Source: Burkholderia sp. WSM2232 (GTDB taxonomy: Bacteria > Pseudomonadota > Gammaproteobacteria > Burkholderiales > Burkholderiaceae). Taken from it: a DNA stretch of 64,000 nt. Below, in pieces: positions 1 to 9,475 of this stretch; position 1 is the stretch's first letter, and every line of letters begins with the position of its first letter. The notes under the pieces are model-generated. The model ran no database searches. It was not told the origin of the DNA and was given only the letters and a program-made list of their open reading frames with translations. A program made the translations under genes and the position numbers. The DNA is taken from positions 124 to 64,123 of the forward strand of contig NZ_AWZV01000038.1 of assembly GCF_000472545.1 (NCBI RefSeq), given 5' to 3'.

Positions 1-270
1 GACGCGGGGGTGACGCGCGACCTCGTGATCGAGGCGCAGCTTTCACAGGCAATTGTCGCGCTGGTGGCGAACGGTGCAGGGGTAGCGCTGATCGACCCGG
101 TCACTGCCGCGTACGCGAGTGCGCGGGTTGTGGTGAAGATGTTCACGCCGGCGATGGCGGATCACTTCTATATCGTGACCAACCCATCGCAGCCATTGTC
201 CGTCGTGGCCGAGAAATTCTGCCAGGACATGCGCGACGCGTTTGTGAGTCTGACGGGGCAGCACCGGTAA
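1..270 (+). CDS. LysR-family regulator, C-terminal fragment
   Basis: The open frame runs in from the window edge and ends at 270, so only about 89 C-terminal residues are present. They read as the end of a LysR substrate-binding domain: a stretch like IVALVANGAGVALIDPVTA (the second half of the effector cleft), then a strand and a final helix ending SLTGQHR. The DNA-binding half lies outside the window. Its target cannot be judged from here. The EamA exporter at 488-1438 converges on it. Confidence 0.75.
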   Translation, partial: DAGVTRDLVIEAQLSQAIVALVANGAGVALIDPVTAAYASARVVVKMFTPAMADHFYIVTNPSQPLSVVAEKFCQDMRDAFVSLTGQHR

Positions 271-487
271 AGCCGTAGGGACCCGTAAAGCCGTCGAAAC
301 TGGTGAAGCGCGGCCACGACGTGATGGATGAGATGGTGCGCGAAGCATGCCCCAGCACGACTCGGCCCCACAATGTGTGAAACCGGCCGGTTCTTCAAGG
401 GCTATCGGCGACAATCCTACCTACCAGGACGGACGACAATTCCAGGTGCTGCGCTCGCGTGATCGGATGCGGCCCAGTTTGCTCGAG

Positions 488-1438
488 CTAATCGAGCTTC
501 GGTGTGTCGGCCGAAGGTCCGGAGTCACGCTCGGGTGCTCCGTGTGCGATTTTTCGTGATGGGATAGTCATCGCCCCGACTCCAGCGACGACACAAACCA
601 GCCCCAACCACGCGGACCCGGATAGCGATTCCCCAAGAAACGCAATGCTTATCGCGACGCCAATGGGAACCCGCAGATAAGCTTGCGCCGTTGTACCGAC
701 CGAACCTAGCGTTTGCACAAGCCGAAAGTAAATGACGAATGCCATTGCTGTCGAAAAGATCGCGAGCGCCGCAAGCGCCATGAGAGACCGCAACGAAGGA
801 TGGAGTGTCCAGGGGCGGTCAACCACAAGACTGAGAGGAACAAGCAGGACCGCACCCACGATGAGCGAACCCGCAGCGGGAGCAGCCGGGGAAAGTCCCT
901 TGAACGACCGACCGTAGATCGCCGCTGCTGCATAGCAAACCGTTGCTGCGACAATCGCCAATTGCGGAATAAGCTGCCTGCCAAGTCCCTCGAATGCGCT
1001 GACGCCAACAACCAGACATATGCCGGCAATGCCCACAACGACGCCGAACAACTTGCGAGGCGTAATTTGTTCATGGCGAGTAATCAGCCACGTTGCGAGA
1101 AACGCCATTACAGGCGAAGCTGAGTTCAGGATTGTCGCCAGCCCGGCTTCGACCGAACGCTCGGCCCACGCGATAAGCGTGAACGGAACAACGCTGTTCA
1201 ACAAGGCTTGCACAAAGAATCGACGCCACACAGCCGAATCACGCGGCATGGGAATGCGCTGCGCGGTCATCCACAGCACAAGGAGCGAACCCGCAATAAG
1301 CGTTCTCGCCGCGATGAGCGTGAGCGGAGGAATAGTAGTGACGCCGATCCGGATGAATGTGTAAGAGGCTCCCCACAGTGTCGAAAGTGCCAGAAGCAGG
1401 ATCAAGTCCAGAGACGGATTCGATCCACGTACATTCAT
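488..1438 (-). CDS. EamA/DMT-superfamily transporter
   Basis: About 316 residues with ten hydrophobic segments arranged as two EamA repeats. The first begins LILLLALSTLWGASYTFIR, typical of RhaT/YdcZ-like inner-membrane exporters of small metabolites. The chosen start at 1438 (MNVRGSNPSLD) puts the first membrane helix near the N-terminus. An in-frame ATG at 1501 would add 21 polar residues and has no ribosome binding site. The C-terminus is a short charged cytoplasmic tail. The substrate cannot be told from sequence. Confidence 0.85.
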   Translation of the reverse strand: MNVRGSNPSLDLILLLALSTLWGASYTFIRIGVTTIPPLTLIAARTLIAGSLLVLWMTAQRIPMPRDSAVWRRFFVQALLNSVVPFTLIAWAERSVEAGLATILNSASPVMAFLATWLITRHEQITPRKLFGVVVGIAGICLVVGVSAFEGLGRQLIPQLAIVAATVCYAAAAIYGRSFKGLSPAAPAAGSLIVGAVLLVPLSLVVDRPWTLHPSLRSLMALAALAIFSTAMAFVIYFRLVQTLGSVGTTAQAYLRVPIGVAISIAFLGESLSGSAWLGLVCVVAGVGAMTIPSRKIAHGAPERDSGPSADTPKLD

Positions 1439-1729
1439 TGCTCGTGCTGTAGGCAATTTGTTTTCGCCGTGAGGGGGCACAGTTCCCGGACTACGCGACA
1501 CATGCCGGGCGGAATGTTGGGATTATGAAGGCGCCCCGGCGCGAATGTTTCAGGGTGAGCTGAAACGTGGATGCCCCCTGCGAAAACCAGATATTGACGC
1601 TGCGGGACGCGCCCAGTCTTGCACTGAGTTTGTCGGCGAGCCGCTCGAGTACCCTTTGTGAGCGACTTCAAACACGATACGCTGTGCGAACGGTGGCCCG
1701 CGGTGCTCCCTAAGCGCCGGTCATGTTGC

Positions 1730-2938
1730 TTAAACGATTTCAATTGCCAGGGCCGTGGCCTCACCACCACCGATGCACAGACTCGCGATGCCTCGCCTCT
1801 CGCCGCGCTGGCGGAGCGCGCTCAGCAGCGTCACGATGAGGCGCGCGCCCGTCGCGCCGATCGGATGACCTAGCGCGCAAGAACCTCCGTGTACGTTCAC
1901 GCGCTCGTGCGCAAGCGCTAGTTCGCGCATGGCGGCCATGACGACCACGGCAAATGCCTCGTTGATTTCCCACAGGTCTACATCGGCCGCGTGCCACCCC
2001 ACCTTGGCTAGCAGCTTCTGGATCGCACCCACGGGCGCAGTAGTGAACCAGGCCGGCTCCTGAGAATGTGTGGCGTGTCCGCGGATAACGGCCAGCGGTG
2101 ATATACCACGCTCGTACGCGGCAGACTGGCGCATCAGCACCACGGCCGCTGCACCATCGGAGATCGAGGCCGAACTCGCCGCCGTGACTGTGCCGTCCTT
2201 TCCAAAGGCGGGTTTGAGGCTGGGGATCCTGGTCAGGTCTGCCTTCGCTGGCGCTTCGTCCTCGTCGACGAGTTTTTCGCCGCTGCGGCCCGGCACTGTC
2301 ACGGGTGTGATCTCCCACCGCAACAAGCCGTCACGCTGCGCCTGTTGCGCGCGCAGCGTGGAAGTGGAAGCAAAGGCGTCCTGTGCATCGCGCGTGAAAC
2401 CGAAATGGCGCGCACAGTCCTCGGCGAAGGTGCCCATAAGGCGGCCACGGGAGGCGAGGTCGTAGTGATCCTCAAGTCCGTCGAAGAACATGTGGTCCAG
2501 AACCTGGCCGTGTCCAAGGCGCTGGCCGGAGCGGGCCTTAGGCAACAGATAGGGCGCGTTACTCATGGATTCCATGCCGCCGGCCACTATCACCTGTTGG
2601 CTCCCAGTCAGCAGGAGGTCGTGCGCAAGCATCGTTGCCTTCATACCGGAGCCGCAGACCTTATTGATCGTGGTGCACCCCGCCGAAAACGGCAAACCGG
2701 CTCTCAGCGCCGCTTGACGTGCGGGTGCCTGCCCCAGGCCGGCGGGCAGCACGCAGCCCATGAGTATTTCGTCTACCGCTTCTGGCCGCAACCCTGCGCG
2801 ATCGAAAGCGGCGCGAATGGCGCTGGCGCCGAGCTGCGGAGCGGTCAGCGACGCAAAGTCGCCCTGGAAGCCGCCTAGCGCCGTGCGGGCGGCACCGACG
2901 ATAACGACGGGATCATCCGAGATCGAAGAGATAGGCAT
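1730..2938 (-). CDS. Thiolase (acetyl-CoA C-acyltransferase)
   Basis: 402 residues of the thiolase II fold. The acylated cysteine is C95 in NKVCGSGMKA, the histidine lies in the GGSCALGHPIGATGAR loop, and the second cysteine is in the C-terminal CIGGGEA motif, so all catalytic residues are present. The family cleaves 3-ketoacyl-CoA or condenses acetyl-CoA units in the cytoplasm. The start at 2938 is preceded by GGAGAC; an upstream in-frame ATG at 3007 lacks one. It follows a hydroxyacyl-CoA-type SDR on the same strand 151 bp away. The two together look like the last steps of a beta-oxidation-like shortening. Confidence 0.92.
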   Translation of the reverse strand: MPISSISDDPVVIVGAARTALGGFQGDFASLTAPQLGASAIRAAFDRAGLRPEAVDEILMGCVLPAGLGQAPARQAALRAGLPFSAGCTTINKVCGSGMKATMLAHDLLLTGSQQVIVAGGMESMSNAPYLLPKARSGQRLGHGQVLDHMFFDGLEDHYDLASRGRLMGTFAEDCARHFGFTRDAQDAFASTSTLRAQQAQRDGLLRWEITPVTVPGRSGEKLVDEDEAPAKADLTRIPSLKPAFGKDGTVTAASSASISDGAAAVVLMRQSAAYERGISPLAVIRGHATHSQEPAWFTTAPVGAIQKLLAKVGWHAADVDLWEINEAFAVVVMAAMRELALAHERVNVHGGSCALGHPIGATGARLIVTLLSALRQRGERRGIASLCIGGGEATALAIEIV

Positions 2939-3089
2939 GCGAGTCTCCATCTGCCGCTCCACGGCGGCGTTGCGAGGGGTGGGGAAGTCTGGTGGTCCAG
3001 AAATCATCGGAGCGCTTGCGGAGTCGGCGATTCGCCGAAATCAAGCAAGGCGGTGCCCGGAGTAACGACGTGCACTCGAGACGTTGAGT

Positions 3090-3857
3090 TCACCTAGCCG
3101 CCATACGGATGCCGCCATCAAGGCGGATCACCTCACCGTTGAGGTAGGTGTTTTCAAGGATGTGCACCACGAGGCCCGCAAATTCTTCTGGCCGGCCAAG
3201 GCGCGCGGGAAAGGGGACCATCTTGCCAAGGGCGTCTTGTACCTCGGTGGGCATGCCTTTGAGCATCGGCGTCTCCATGATTCCAGGCGCGACCGCAAGC
3301 ACGCGAATACCATGGCGGGCCAGTTCCCTCGCGATAGGCAGCGTCATCGCGACGACGCCGCCTTTGGACGCAGCATAGCCCGCTTGCCCAATCTGGCCAT
3401 CGAAGGCGGCGACTGAAGCGGTATTGATGATCACCCCTCGCTCGCCATCGGTCTCGGGCGTGTTTCTGGCCATGCAGGCTGCGGCCAGCCGTACCATGTT
3501 GAAAGCGCCGACCAGGTTGACCTGAACGGTGCGTGCGAAACTCTCCAGCCGGTGCGGGCCTTCGCGTCCGAGCACTTTCTCTGCAGGGGCAACGCCTGCG
3601 CAATTGATCAGCCCATGCAATGCGCCGACGGTGTCGCAAAACGCGTTCAACGCACGCTCGGCGCTCGTCGCGTCGGATATGTCAGCCTTGGCGAAGTGCG
3701 CATTGCCGCCGAGTTCCGCCGCGAGCGCAGTACCGGCGTCCTGGTCCAGGTCTACAAGCAGCACGGAAGCGCCGCCCTCCACCAGACGACGCGCCGTCGC
3801 GGCGCCCAGCCCTGAGCCGCCACCCGTGACGACGAATCCCTTATGTTGAATCTGCAC
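3090..3857 (-). CDS. SDR dehydrogenase, 3-hydroxyacyl-CoA dehydrogenase type II-like
   Basis: 255 residues. The N-terminal cofactor motif is TGGGSGLGAA, the NAG-equivalent is NCAGVAP, and the catalytic Ser-Tyr-Lys lies in NTASVAAFDG followed by YAASK. The sequence between these (RGVIINTASVAAFDGQIGQ) is characteristic of the HSD10/type II 3-hydroxyacyl-CoA dehydrogenase branch, which oxidises 3-hydroxyacyl-CoA with NAD. The start is a GTG with GGGAGA upstream. It is the first gene of a likely two-gene operon with the thiolase, so it probably supplies that enzyme's ketoacyl-CoA. The substrate chain is unknown. Confidence 0.85.
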   Translation of the reverse strand: MQIQHKGFVVTGGGSGLGAATARRLVEGGASVLLVDLDQDAGTALAAELGGNAHFAKADISDATSAERALNAFCDTVGALHGLINCAGVAPAEKVLGREGPHRLESFARTVQVNLVGAFNMVRLAAACMARNTPETDGERGVIINTASVAAFDGQIGQAGYAASKGGVVAMTLPIARELARHGIRVLAVAPGIMETPMLKGMPTEVQDALGKMVPFPARLGRPEEFAGLVVHILENTYLNGEVIRLDGGIRMAAR

Positions 3858-4209
3858 TGCTGTCTCCCAAAACTAATGATCCGGACGCGCAACGGCGCGG
3901 CCGTGCTTCACCGGAAGCTCTGAATTTCAGAGCCGGGGATGCCCTTTGCACGGGTCATATGATGTGGCCGCCACGCTGTATCGCCGTGGCCGGCAATCCA
4001 CACTGGCGAAGATGAACTGAGTGGCCATGGTAAGCGGCAGACGAGCGTGCGCACATGCCCATCGACCTCTTGATGCGTGGGCCCGCCGGACATGTTGGGC
4101 GGGCATGGGGCGCCCGCCCCCGTTCTTCGGCCGATGACTGTCCGCATTCGGTCGGATAAGAGGTTTCGCTTGTGCCCGGCAGCGATTAACATCCGTACAC
4201 CTTCTGTAG
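3858..4209. other. Divergent intergenic region, SDR/AraC
   Basis: 352 bases between divergently transcribed genes, so promoters for both are expected here. No clear sigma70 promoter, operator dyad or remnant gene was recognised. Open frames across it are shadows. Confidence 0.4.
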
Positions 4210-5238
4210 ATGAGCCTGACCATGAATGACGCTCAAGACAAGGGCACAACGTCGATAAGCCTGGTGCGTGAGGCAATTCTCGTGGCGACGCAACGGAATC
4301 TCGATGTGTCGGCCGTCCTTCAGCACGCTGGAATCGCCGCAGAATTGCTGGATGCGCCGAGGGCCCGTGTGCCGGCGTTGGCCTTTTCGCGCCTGTGGGC
4401 GGCTCTGGCCGATTTGATGGACGACGAATTCTTTGGTCTCGACAGCCACGCGCTGCGCCGGGGTAGCTACGCTCTGATGTGTCACGCGGTGCTGCATGCG
4501 GACAATCTGGAACACGCGCTGCGTCGCATGCTGAAGTTCCTGCGTGCCGTTCTCGACGACATTCACGGTGAATTGCGCTGCGAAGGCGAGCATGCAGTGA
4601 TCGTCCTGCATGACGATGGGCGTACACGCCGGCTCTTTGCCTACGGGACGTGGTTCATCCTCGTGCACGGTTTTGCATGCTGGCTCGCGCGCCGACGGAT
4701 TCCACTGATTGAGATGAGATTTCGCGCGTCCGCACCGAGCGATGACAGCGACTACCGTATGCGCTTCTGCGAGAATGTCACATTCTCCGCAGAGGAGACG
4801 CTGATCCGGTTCGACCGCAGTTTCCTTGGCCTCAAACTGTCCGGGACGGAAGCGAGCCTGCGTGTATTCCTGGAGAATGCACCAGCCAATATCCTGGTCA
4901 AGTATCGCAATGAATCGAGCACTACGGCCCTGGTCAGGCGCCGGCTAAGAAACCAGGCACCGGACGATTGGCCCGACCTCGACGCGCTATCGCGATTACT
5001 GAATCTATCTGCGGCCACGCTGCAACGCCGTCTGCTGGCCGAAGGCACGAACTACCGGCAACTCAAAGACGAATTGCGCCGTGACATCGCCATCGAGTTG
5101 TTTTCCAGCAGTTCTCTCACTGTCGCTGAAGTGGCGGCACGCACTGGTTTTCAGGAAACCAGTGCTTTTCACAGGGCGTTCAGGAAGTGGACGGGGGTCA
5201 GCCCGGGAATGTACCGCCACGGCAGGCCGGACTCTTGA
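4210..5238 (+). CDS. AraC-family transcriptional regulator
   Basis: 342 residues. The N-terminal two thirds match the arabinose-binding-like domain of the OruR/ArgR-type AraC group, with LRRGSYALMCHAVLHADNLEHALRR as the recognisable part. The C-terminal ~90 residues are the double helix-turn-helix; the second half is LTVAEVAARTGFQETSAFHRAFRKWTG. It faces away from the SDR-thiolase pair and toward the tannase-family gene, so either could be its target. A second ATG four codons in (4222) is an equal start candidate, since neither has a strong ribosome binding site. Confidence 0.88.
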   Translation: MSLTMNDAQDKGTTSISLVREAILVATQRNLDVSAVLQHAGIAAELLDAPRARVPALAFSRLWAALADLMDDEFFGLDSHALRRGSYALMCHAVLHADNLEHALRRMLKFLRAVLDDIHGELRCEGEHAVIVLHDDGRTRRLFAYGTWFILVHGFACWLARRRIPLIEMRFRASAPSDDSDYRMRFCENVTFSAEETLIRFDRSFLGLKLSGTEASLRVFLENAPANILVKYRNESSTTALVRRRLRNQAPDDWPDLDALSRLLNLSAATLQRRLLAEGTNYRQLKDELRRDIAIELFSSSSLTVAEVAARTGFQETSAFHRAFRKWTGVSPGMYRHGRPDS

Positions 5239-5775
5239 CGTTTGCACCCGTACTGGTGCCAAAGCGAAATTCCAGCGTCCCGCCCCTTGTACGTCTAAGC
5301 GATCGAAACGCTCGATCCTCGTTTTCAAACGCGCGTTGCGCTAAAGCATAGTCGCCGAGGCCAGGCAAAGCCGAGCCGTGCAACCGATCAATCGCATATA
5401 GCCGGCGCCGAAGCGGCGTTCCGCTCATCCTCACATGAATTGCCGGGGAATGGGCAGCCTGCACGCGAAGCGGAACGAACGCCCCGCGTGTCCACACACC
5501 TCATGCAAACTGAGGTCGGCGGGCATGGATTGGTGCCCCAGCCAGGCTGACACTGCAATCGCGTTCGGCAAATCAGGACAAGCCTCGCGCCTGGTTGCGC
5601 AGAGTAGCCGGTGTCGGCTCCTCGAGAGCCCCGCACCTGATAACCACCGCAAAGTAAGTGATTGCATATTTGGCAGCAGTTTTCCTTCCAACCCGTCATC
5701 AGATGAGCGCCGAGACAGAAGAATTGCCCTCGATTAGCAGCGCATTGCGGTAGCAAAAAATACATGGAGACGAGA
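5239..5775. other. Intergenic region before the tannase-family gene
   Basis: About 540 bases with no gene recognised. Short open frames on both strands have no family resemblance and no ribosome binding site. The promoter of the tannase-family gene should lie near its right end, where the sequence is locally A-rich. Confidence 0.4.
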
Positions 5776-7464
5776 ATGAGAACCCGGTTCAGAAGCCGCC
5801 GAAGCCCGGCTATTGTGATTGGTATATTCGCAGCATCGGCCATTACCCTATCCGGTTGCGGCGGCAATGACGCGGCGCCGCCAAACGCCACCGCCATGAC
5901 GCCAGCCGCAAAGTGCAGTGCGTTGGCTGGTATGACTGTTCCTGCCAGCGCTATCGGGTTGTCGACGACGGGTGCCACTGTCGTGTCCGCGACGCTCGTT
6001 ACCGATACCGATTCTGCTAACATCAATGGTGAGTACTGCAAAGTGCTCGGCACTATTCATCCGGTCGATTTCAATGCGCCCGACATTCGGGCGGAGGTCG
6101 ACCTTCCCACTAACTTCAATGGAAAAGCGATCCACTTTGGTGGCGGGGGATTTGACGGCACTATTGCCTATACTGAGGGTTCGCCCCTTGATGGGTTCAT
6201 GGGAGGGAAAGAGCCCGGGGGTGTCAGTACGCCGCTGCGCAGGGGTTACGTAACGGTGGGAAGCGACAGCGGGCATGAGGGAAATGCCTTCGACGGTTCG
6301 TTTGCAACAAACGATGAGGCTCTCGCCAACTATGCTGGCGACCACATCAAGAAGACTCACGATTTTGCAGCCTACGTTGCAAAGGCACGATATGGCTCGG
6401 GCTACACGCACAGTTACTTTATCGGCGGCTCGAGCGGCGGACGACAAGGTCTGATTGCGGCACAGCGGTTCCCGCAAGACTACGACGGCATCATTTCGAC
6501 CTTTCCCGCGTCGGGAATAACTGGGCTATGGCTCCAGATGGGCAGGATCTCGCAATCTTTGCTGGCACCTGGAGGATACATCACGCCGGCAAAAGGCAAG
6601 GTCGTTCTCGCTGCCGTCATGAAGCAATGCGACGGTCTGGATGGCGTCGCCGACGGCATTATCAGTAACCCCGCAGCATGCGTGTTCGATCCCGCAGTGA
6701 TTCGCTGCCCCAGCGGGGGCGACGCCGGTGATAGTTGCTTGTCAGACGCGCAGATCAATACGATGACCACCGCTGGCACGCCGCTTGACCTTGGTTTCAA
6801 TCTGGCAAACGGAATTCAAAATTTTCCGGCATATAACGCGTTCTCCGGGGCGGACTTCTGGACCATCGGCATAGCTTGGGGCGCATCAGCCGCCGATGCG
6901 GTGATAGAGCCGGGGGTGATCGGCGAGAGCGCATTTTTTTACACGTTCCCGAACGACATGCTGCGGTTTGCGGTCGCTCGCGACGCTGCGTCGAGCATTC
7001 TGAACTTTAATCCTGCGAACCCGGGACCATTAACCTCGCGCGTCCAGGCGGTAAGCGCGCTCATGGACAGCACCGGCACTGATTTGAGTCAATTCCAGAG
7101 CCGCGGCGGCAAGATCATCCTCCAGCACGGGCAATCCGACCAGCTTATCCCCGCGCAATTGTCGATTGATTACTATAACCGGCTGGTATCCCGATTCGGG
7201 CAGGGGCCACTTAGCCAATTTCTGAAGTTCTACCTGGTTCCGGGCGCGGCACACGGCGCCGGCGGACAATTCAATGGTTCATATGACGGTCTGACGGCGT
7301 TGGACAACTGGGTGACGAAAGGAATCGAGCCCAAAAATCTGACTATCACCGACCTGACTCCGGCAACAGCCGGACGTACGAGACCCTTGTGCGAATATCC
7401 ACAGTGGCCCAAATACATCGGTGGTGACCAGAATCTGGCGGCGAGCTTCTCGTGCTCGAATTAG
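5776..7464 (+). CDS. Tannase/feruloyl esterase family lipoprotein
   Basis: 562 residues. The N-terminus has basic residues, a hydrophobic stretch and the lipobox LSGC (Cys28), so it is predicted to be exported and lipidated. The body is the tannase family alpha/beta-hydrolase: oxyanion region FGGGGFDG, nucleophile S220 in FIGGSSGGRQG, acid in QHGQSDQLIP, and the histidine in VPGAAHGAGG. The family cleaves gallate or hydroxycinnamate esters. The start at 5776 follows GGAGACGAG; the ATG at 5764 overlaps that site and is rejected. The cysteines that usually flank the catalytic Ser and His are absent (see findings). The downstream transporter and CoA ligase fit use of the released acid. Confidence 0.88.
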   Translation: MRTRFRSRRSPAIVIGIFAASAITLSGCGGNDAAPPNATAMTPAAKCSALAGMTVPASAIGLSTTGATVVSATLVTDTDSANINGEYCKVLGTIHPVDFNAPDIRAEVDLPTNFNGKAIHFGGGGFDGTIAYTEGSPLDGFMGGKEPGGVSTPLRRGYVTVGSDSGHEGNAFDGSFATNDEALANYAGDHIKKTHDFAAYVAKARYGSGYTHSYFIGGSSGGRQGLIAAQRFPQDYDGIISTFPASGITGLWLQMGRISQSLLAPGGYITPAKGKVVLAAVMKQCDGLDGVADGIISNPAACVFDPAVIRCPSGGDAGDSCLSDAQINTMTTAGTPLDLGFNLANGIQNFPAYNAFSGADFWTIGIAWGASAADAVIEPGVIGESAFFYTFPNDMLRFAVARDAASSILNFNPANPGPLTSRVQAVSALMDSTGTDLSQFQSRGGKIILQHGQSDQLIPAQLSIDYYNRLVSRFGQGPLSQFLKFYLVPGAAHGAGGQFNGSYDGLTALDNWVTKGIEPKNLTITDLTPATAGRTRPLCEYPQWPKYIGGDQNLAASFSCSN

Positions 7465-7492
7465 TCCGGCTCGCGGTGCGCTAATCGGTGTG

Positions 7493-7515
7493 CCGGGCGG
7501 TGCTCTTCCGCCCGG
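7493..7515 (+). terminator. Hairpin after the tannase-family gene
   Basis: A perfect 8-bp stem (CCGGGCGG / CCGCCCGG) with a 7-base loop lies 28 bases after the stop codon. There is no T-run behind it, so intrinsic termination is only suggested. Confidence 0.45.
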
Positions 7516-7998
7516 AATTGCCGGTGCCGATGCGACCGGGTCCGCACGTTTCCGCCCGATGTAAATCACCCCGATAACGATCTGCAACGGCACACCCGGC
7601 TCCGCTATATCACCGAGCTTTCCCGCAGCGTCGATCTTTACGCCCCTGACCCAGAGCAATAAACGAATAGCCAGTGCAATGCGGACAGTCGCAACGTTCG
7701 CGTAGTTTGTCCCACGGAATGCGGGAATCCGTCGTTACGAGAAGCGATTTTTCCGACGGCAAATCAGGGCGCTCGCCTAACAGAGTCTGGGTTGCCGCCG
7801 GTAGCGTAACGCCGCAAAGATGAGTGTTCTGTTACCTCATTCAGATTGAAGTTCACGGACATGGACTGCCGGCCGCGTCCGCCTGACACTGGTTGCAGCA
7901 CGACGGCAACGGTCGGTCGGGGCGCAATTGGGCCGCACCGTCGACGGCGCGCTCAGATCGCGCGGATTTCATGCGCGACATTAAACCCAGGAGACGAC
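7516..7998. other. Intergenic region before the AAHS transporter
   Basis: About 480 bases without a supported gene. A minus-strand frame from about 7710 leftwards reads smoothly (LLLWVRGVKIDAAGKLG and onward) but has no start, no ribosome binding site and no family I recognise. The transporter promoter should lie at the right end. Confidence 0.35.
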
Positions 7999-9357
7999 AT
8001 GAACCAGATAGACGTGTACTCACTCGCCGGTCAGGCCAGATTCAATCGATTTCATACCCTTGTCCTGTTCTGGTGTGTCTTGATGTTGATACTCGACGGC
8101 TATGATCTTGCCGTCGTCGGCGCCGCGTTGCCGTCGATCATGAAAGACATGAACATCGGCGCGACCAGCGCGGGCATCATGGCCGGCTCGACGCTATTTG
8201 GCGTGATGCTCGGGGCCATTTTCCTCGGCACGCTGGCTGACCGTTTTGGACGCCCCATGATGATGTGCGTTTGCGTGGCCCTGTTCAGTCTTTTCACTGC
8301 GGCCGCCGGGTTGACGAGCGATCCCATCAGTTTCAGCGTTACGCGCTTCGTCGCCGGTTTGGGCATTGGCGGAGTGTTGCCGATTGTCACCGCGCAGATG
8401 GCGGAGTTCTCGCCCAATGCCTTGCGTACCCGATTGGTCACGCTGGTGTTCGCAGGCTATTCGATTGGCGGAATTCTGGTGGCGCTGACTGCAAAGCAGC
8501 TTATCAATAGCTACGGCTGGCAGTCTGTCTTTTTTGCCGCGGGCCTGCCTGTCCTGCTGATCCCATTCATCATCAAAACTATGCCTCATTCGATGACATT
8601 TCTGCTCAAAAGCGGCCGGCACGATGAATTGCGGACAGTGATGAAGCGGTTGGTGCCCGACTATCCGTTGAGCGGTCGAGAGCAGTTTGCGGGAGCTTCA
8701 TCAGCCAAAGCCAAAGACGCTTCGGTGCAATTACTCTTCCAGGATGGTCGGGGTTTCAGTACCACGATGATCTGGGTCGCGTTCATGACAGGCCTCTTCA
8801 TGGTCTACGCGCTCAGTTCGTGGTTGACCAAGCTGATGGCCATGGCCGGATATAGCCTCGGCTCGGCTTTGAACTTCGTGATTGTTTTCAACGTCGGCGC
8901 TATCGTCGGTGCGATCTTCGGTGGTTGGCTTAGCGACAAGGTCAACATCAAGCGGGTGCTGATTGCGTTTTACGTCGTCGGGGCAGTTGCGCTGTCACTG
9001 ATGGGCTACACGAAGTCGACCGTATCGTTGTTTGTTGTTGTATTTGTTGTCGGCGCATCGACGCTGGGTACGCAACTGCTTGCCTACGCTTATGCGGGTG
9101 ACTTCTATCCTCATGCAATCCGGTCTACCGGTGTTGGCTTTGCTTCTGGCGTGGGCCGGATCGGCGCGATTGTGGCTCCGGTGCTCATTGGTTGGCTCGT
9201 GTCCCTGAAGCTGCCGCTGGAACAGAACTTCATGGCAATCGGCCTGGCCGGTCTCATCGGCGCGGCGGCGGTGACGCTGATCAACCAGACACGTGCCGAC
9301 TCGCATCGCTCAAACAGTGCGCCTGTTGCCGCGGTTCAGGGTAGCGCAGGGCGCTGA
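7999..9357 (+). CDS. MFS transporter, aromatic acid:H+ symporter (AAHS) type
   Basis: 452 residues with twelve predicted membrane helices. The first helix carries LILDGYDLAVVGAALP, the acidic signature of the AAHS family (PcaK/BenK type), and the loop between helices 2 and 3 has GTLADRFGRP. It should import an aromatic or related carboxylate with protons across the inner membrane. The start at 7999 is set by CAGGAGACGAC directly before it; a longer frame from 7846 has no ribosome binding site. It is followed by a nitroreductase and an acyl-CoA ligase on the same strand. The substrate is plausibly the acid freed by the tannase-family esterase. Confidence 0.9.
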   Translation: MNQIDVYSLAGQARFNRFHTLVLFWCVLMLILDGYDLAVVGAALPSIMKDMNIGATSAGIMAGSTLFGVMLGAIFLGTLADRFGRPMMMCVCVALFSLFTAAAGLTSDPISFSVTRFVAGLGIGGVLPIVTAQMAEFSPNALRTRLVTLVFAGYSIGGILVALTAKQLINSYGWQSVFFAAGLPVLLIPFIIKTMPHSMTFLLKSGRHDELRTVMKRLVPDYPLSGREQFAGASSAKAKDASVQLLFQDGRGFSTTMIWVAFMTGLFMVYALSSWLTKLMAMAGYSLGSALNFVIVFNVGAIVGAIFGGWLSDKVNIKRVLIAFYVVGAVALSLMGYTKSTVSLFVVVFVVGASTLGTQLLAYAYAGDFYPHAIRSTGVGFASGVGRIGAIVAPVLIGWLVSLKLPLEQNFMAIGLAGLIGAAAVTLINQTRADSHRSNSAPVAAVQGSAGR

Positions 9358-9475
9358 GCTGCTGCCATCACAGCTGGGCGGCGGAGATTCTTGCGAATAA
9401 CGCCGCTCGTATGAGCTCAACCTCGACAAATGCCACGTGGCTCAGTGCAAAGCAACTTTCAACGCCGGCATCGAA

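Noticed and set aside
7279..7710. Minus-strand frame after the tannase-family gene that reads smoothly
   Set aside because: No start codon with a ribosome binding site, no recognised family, and it runs into the tannase-family coding sequence on the other strand.
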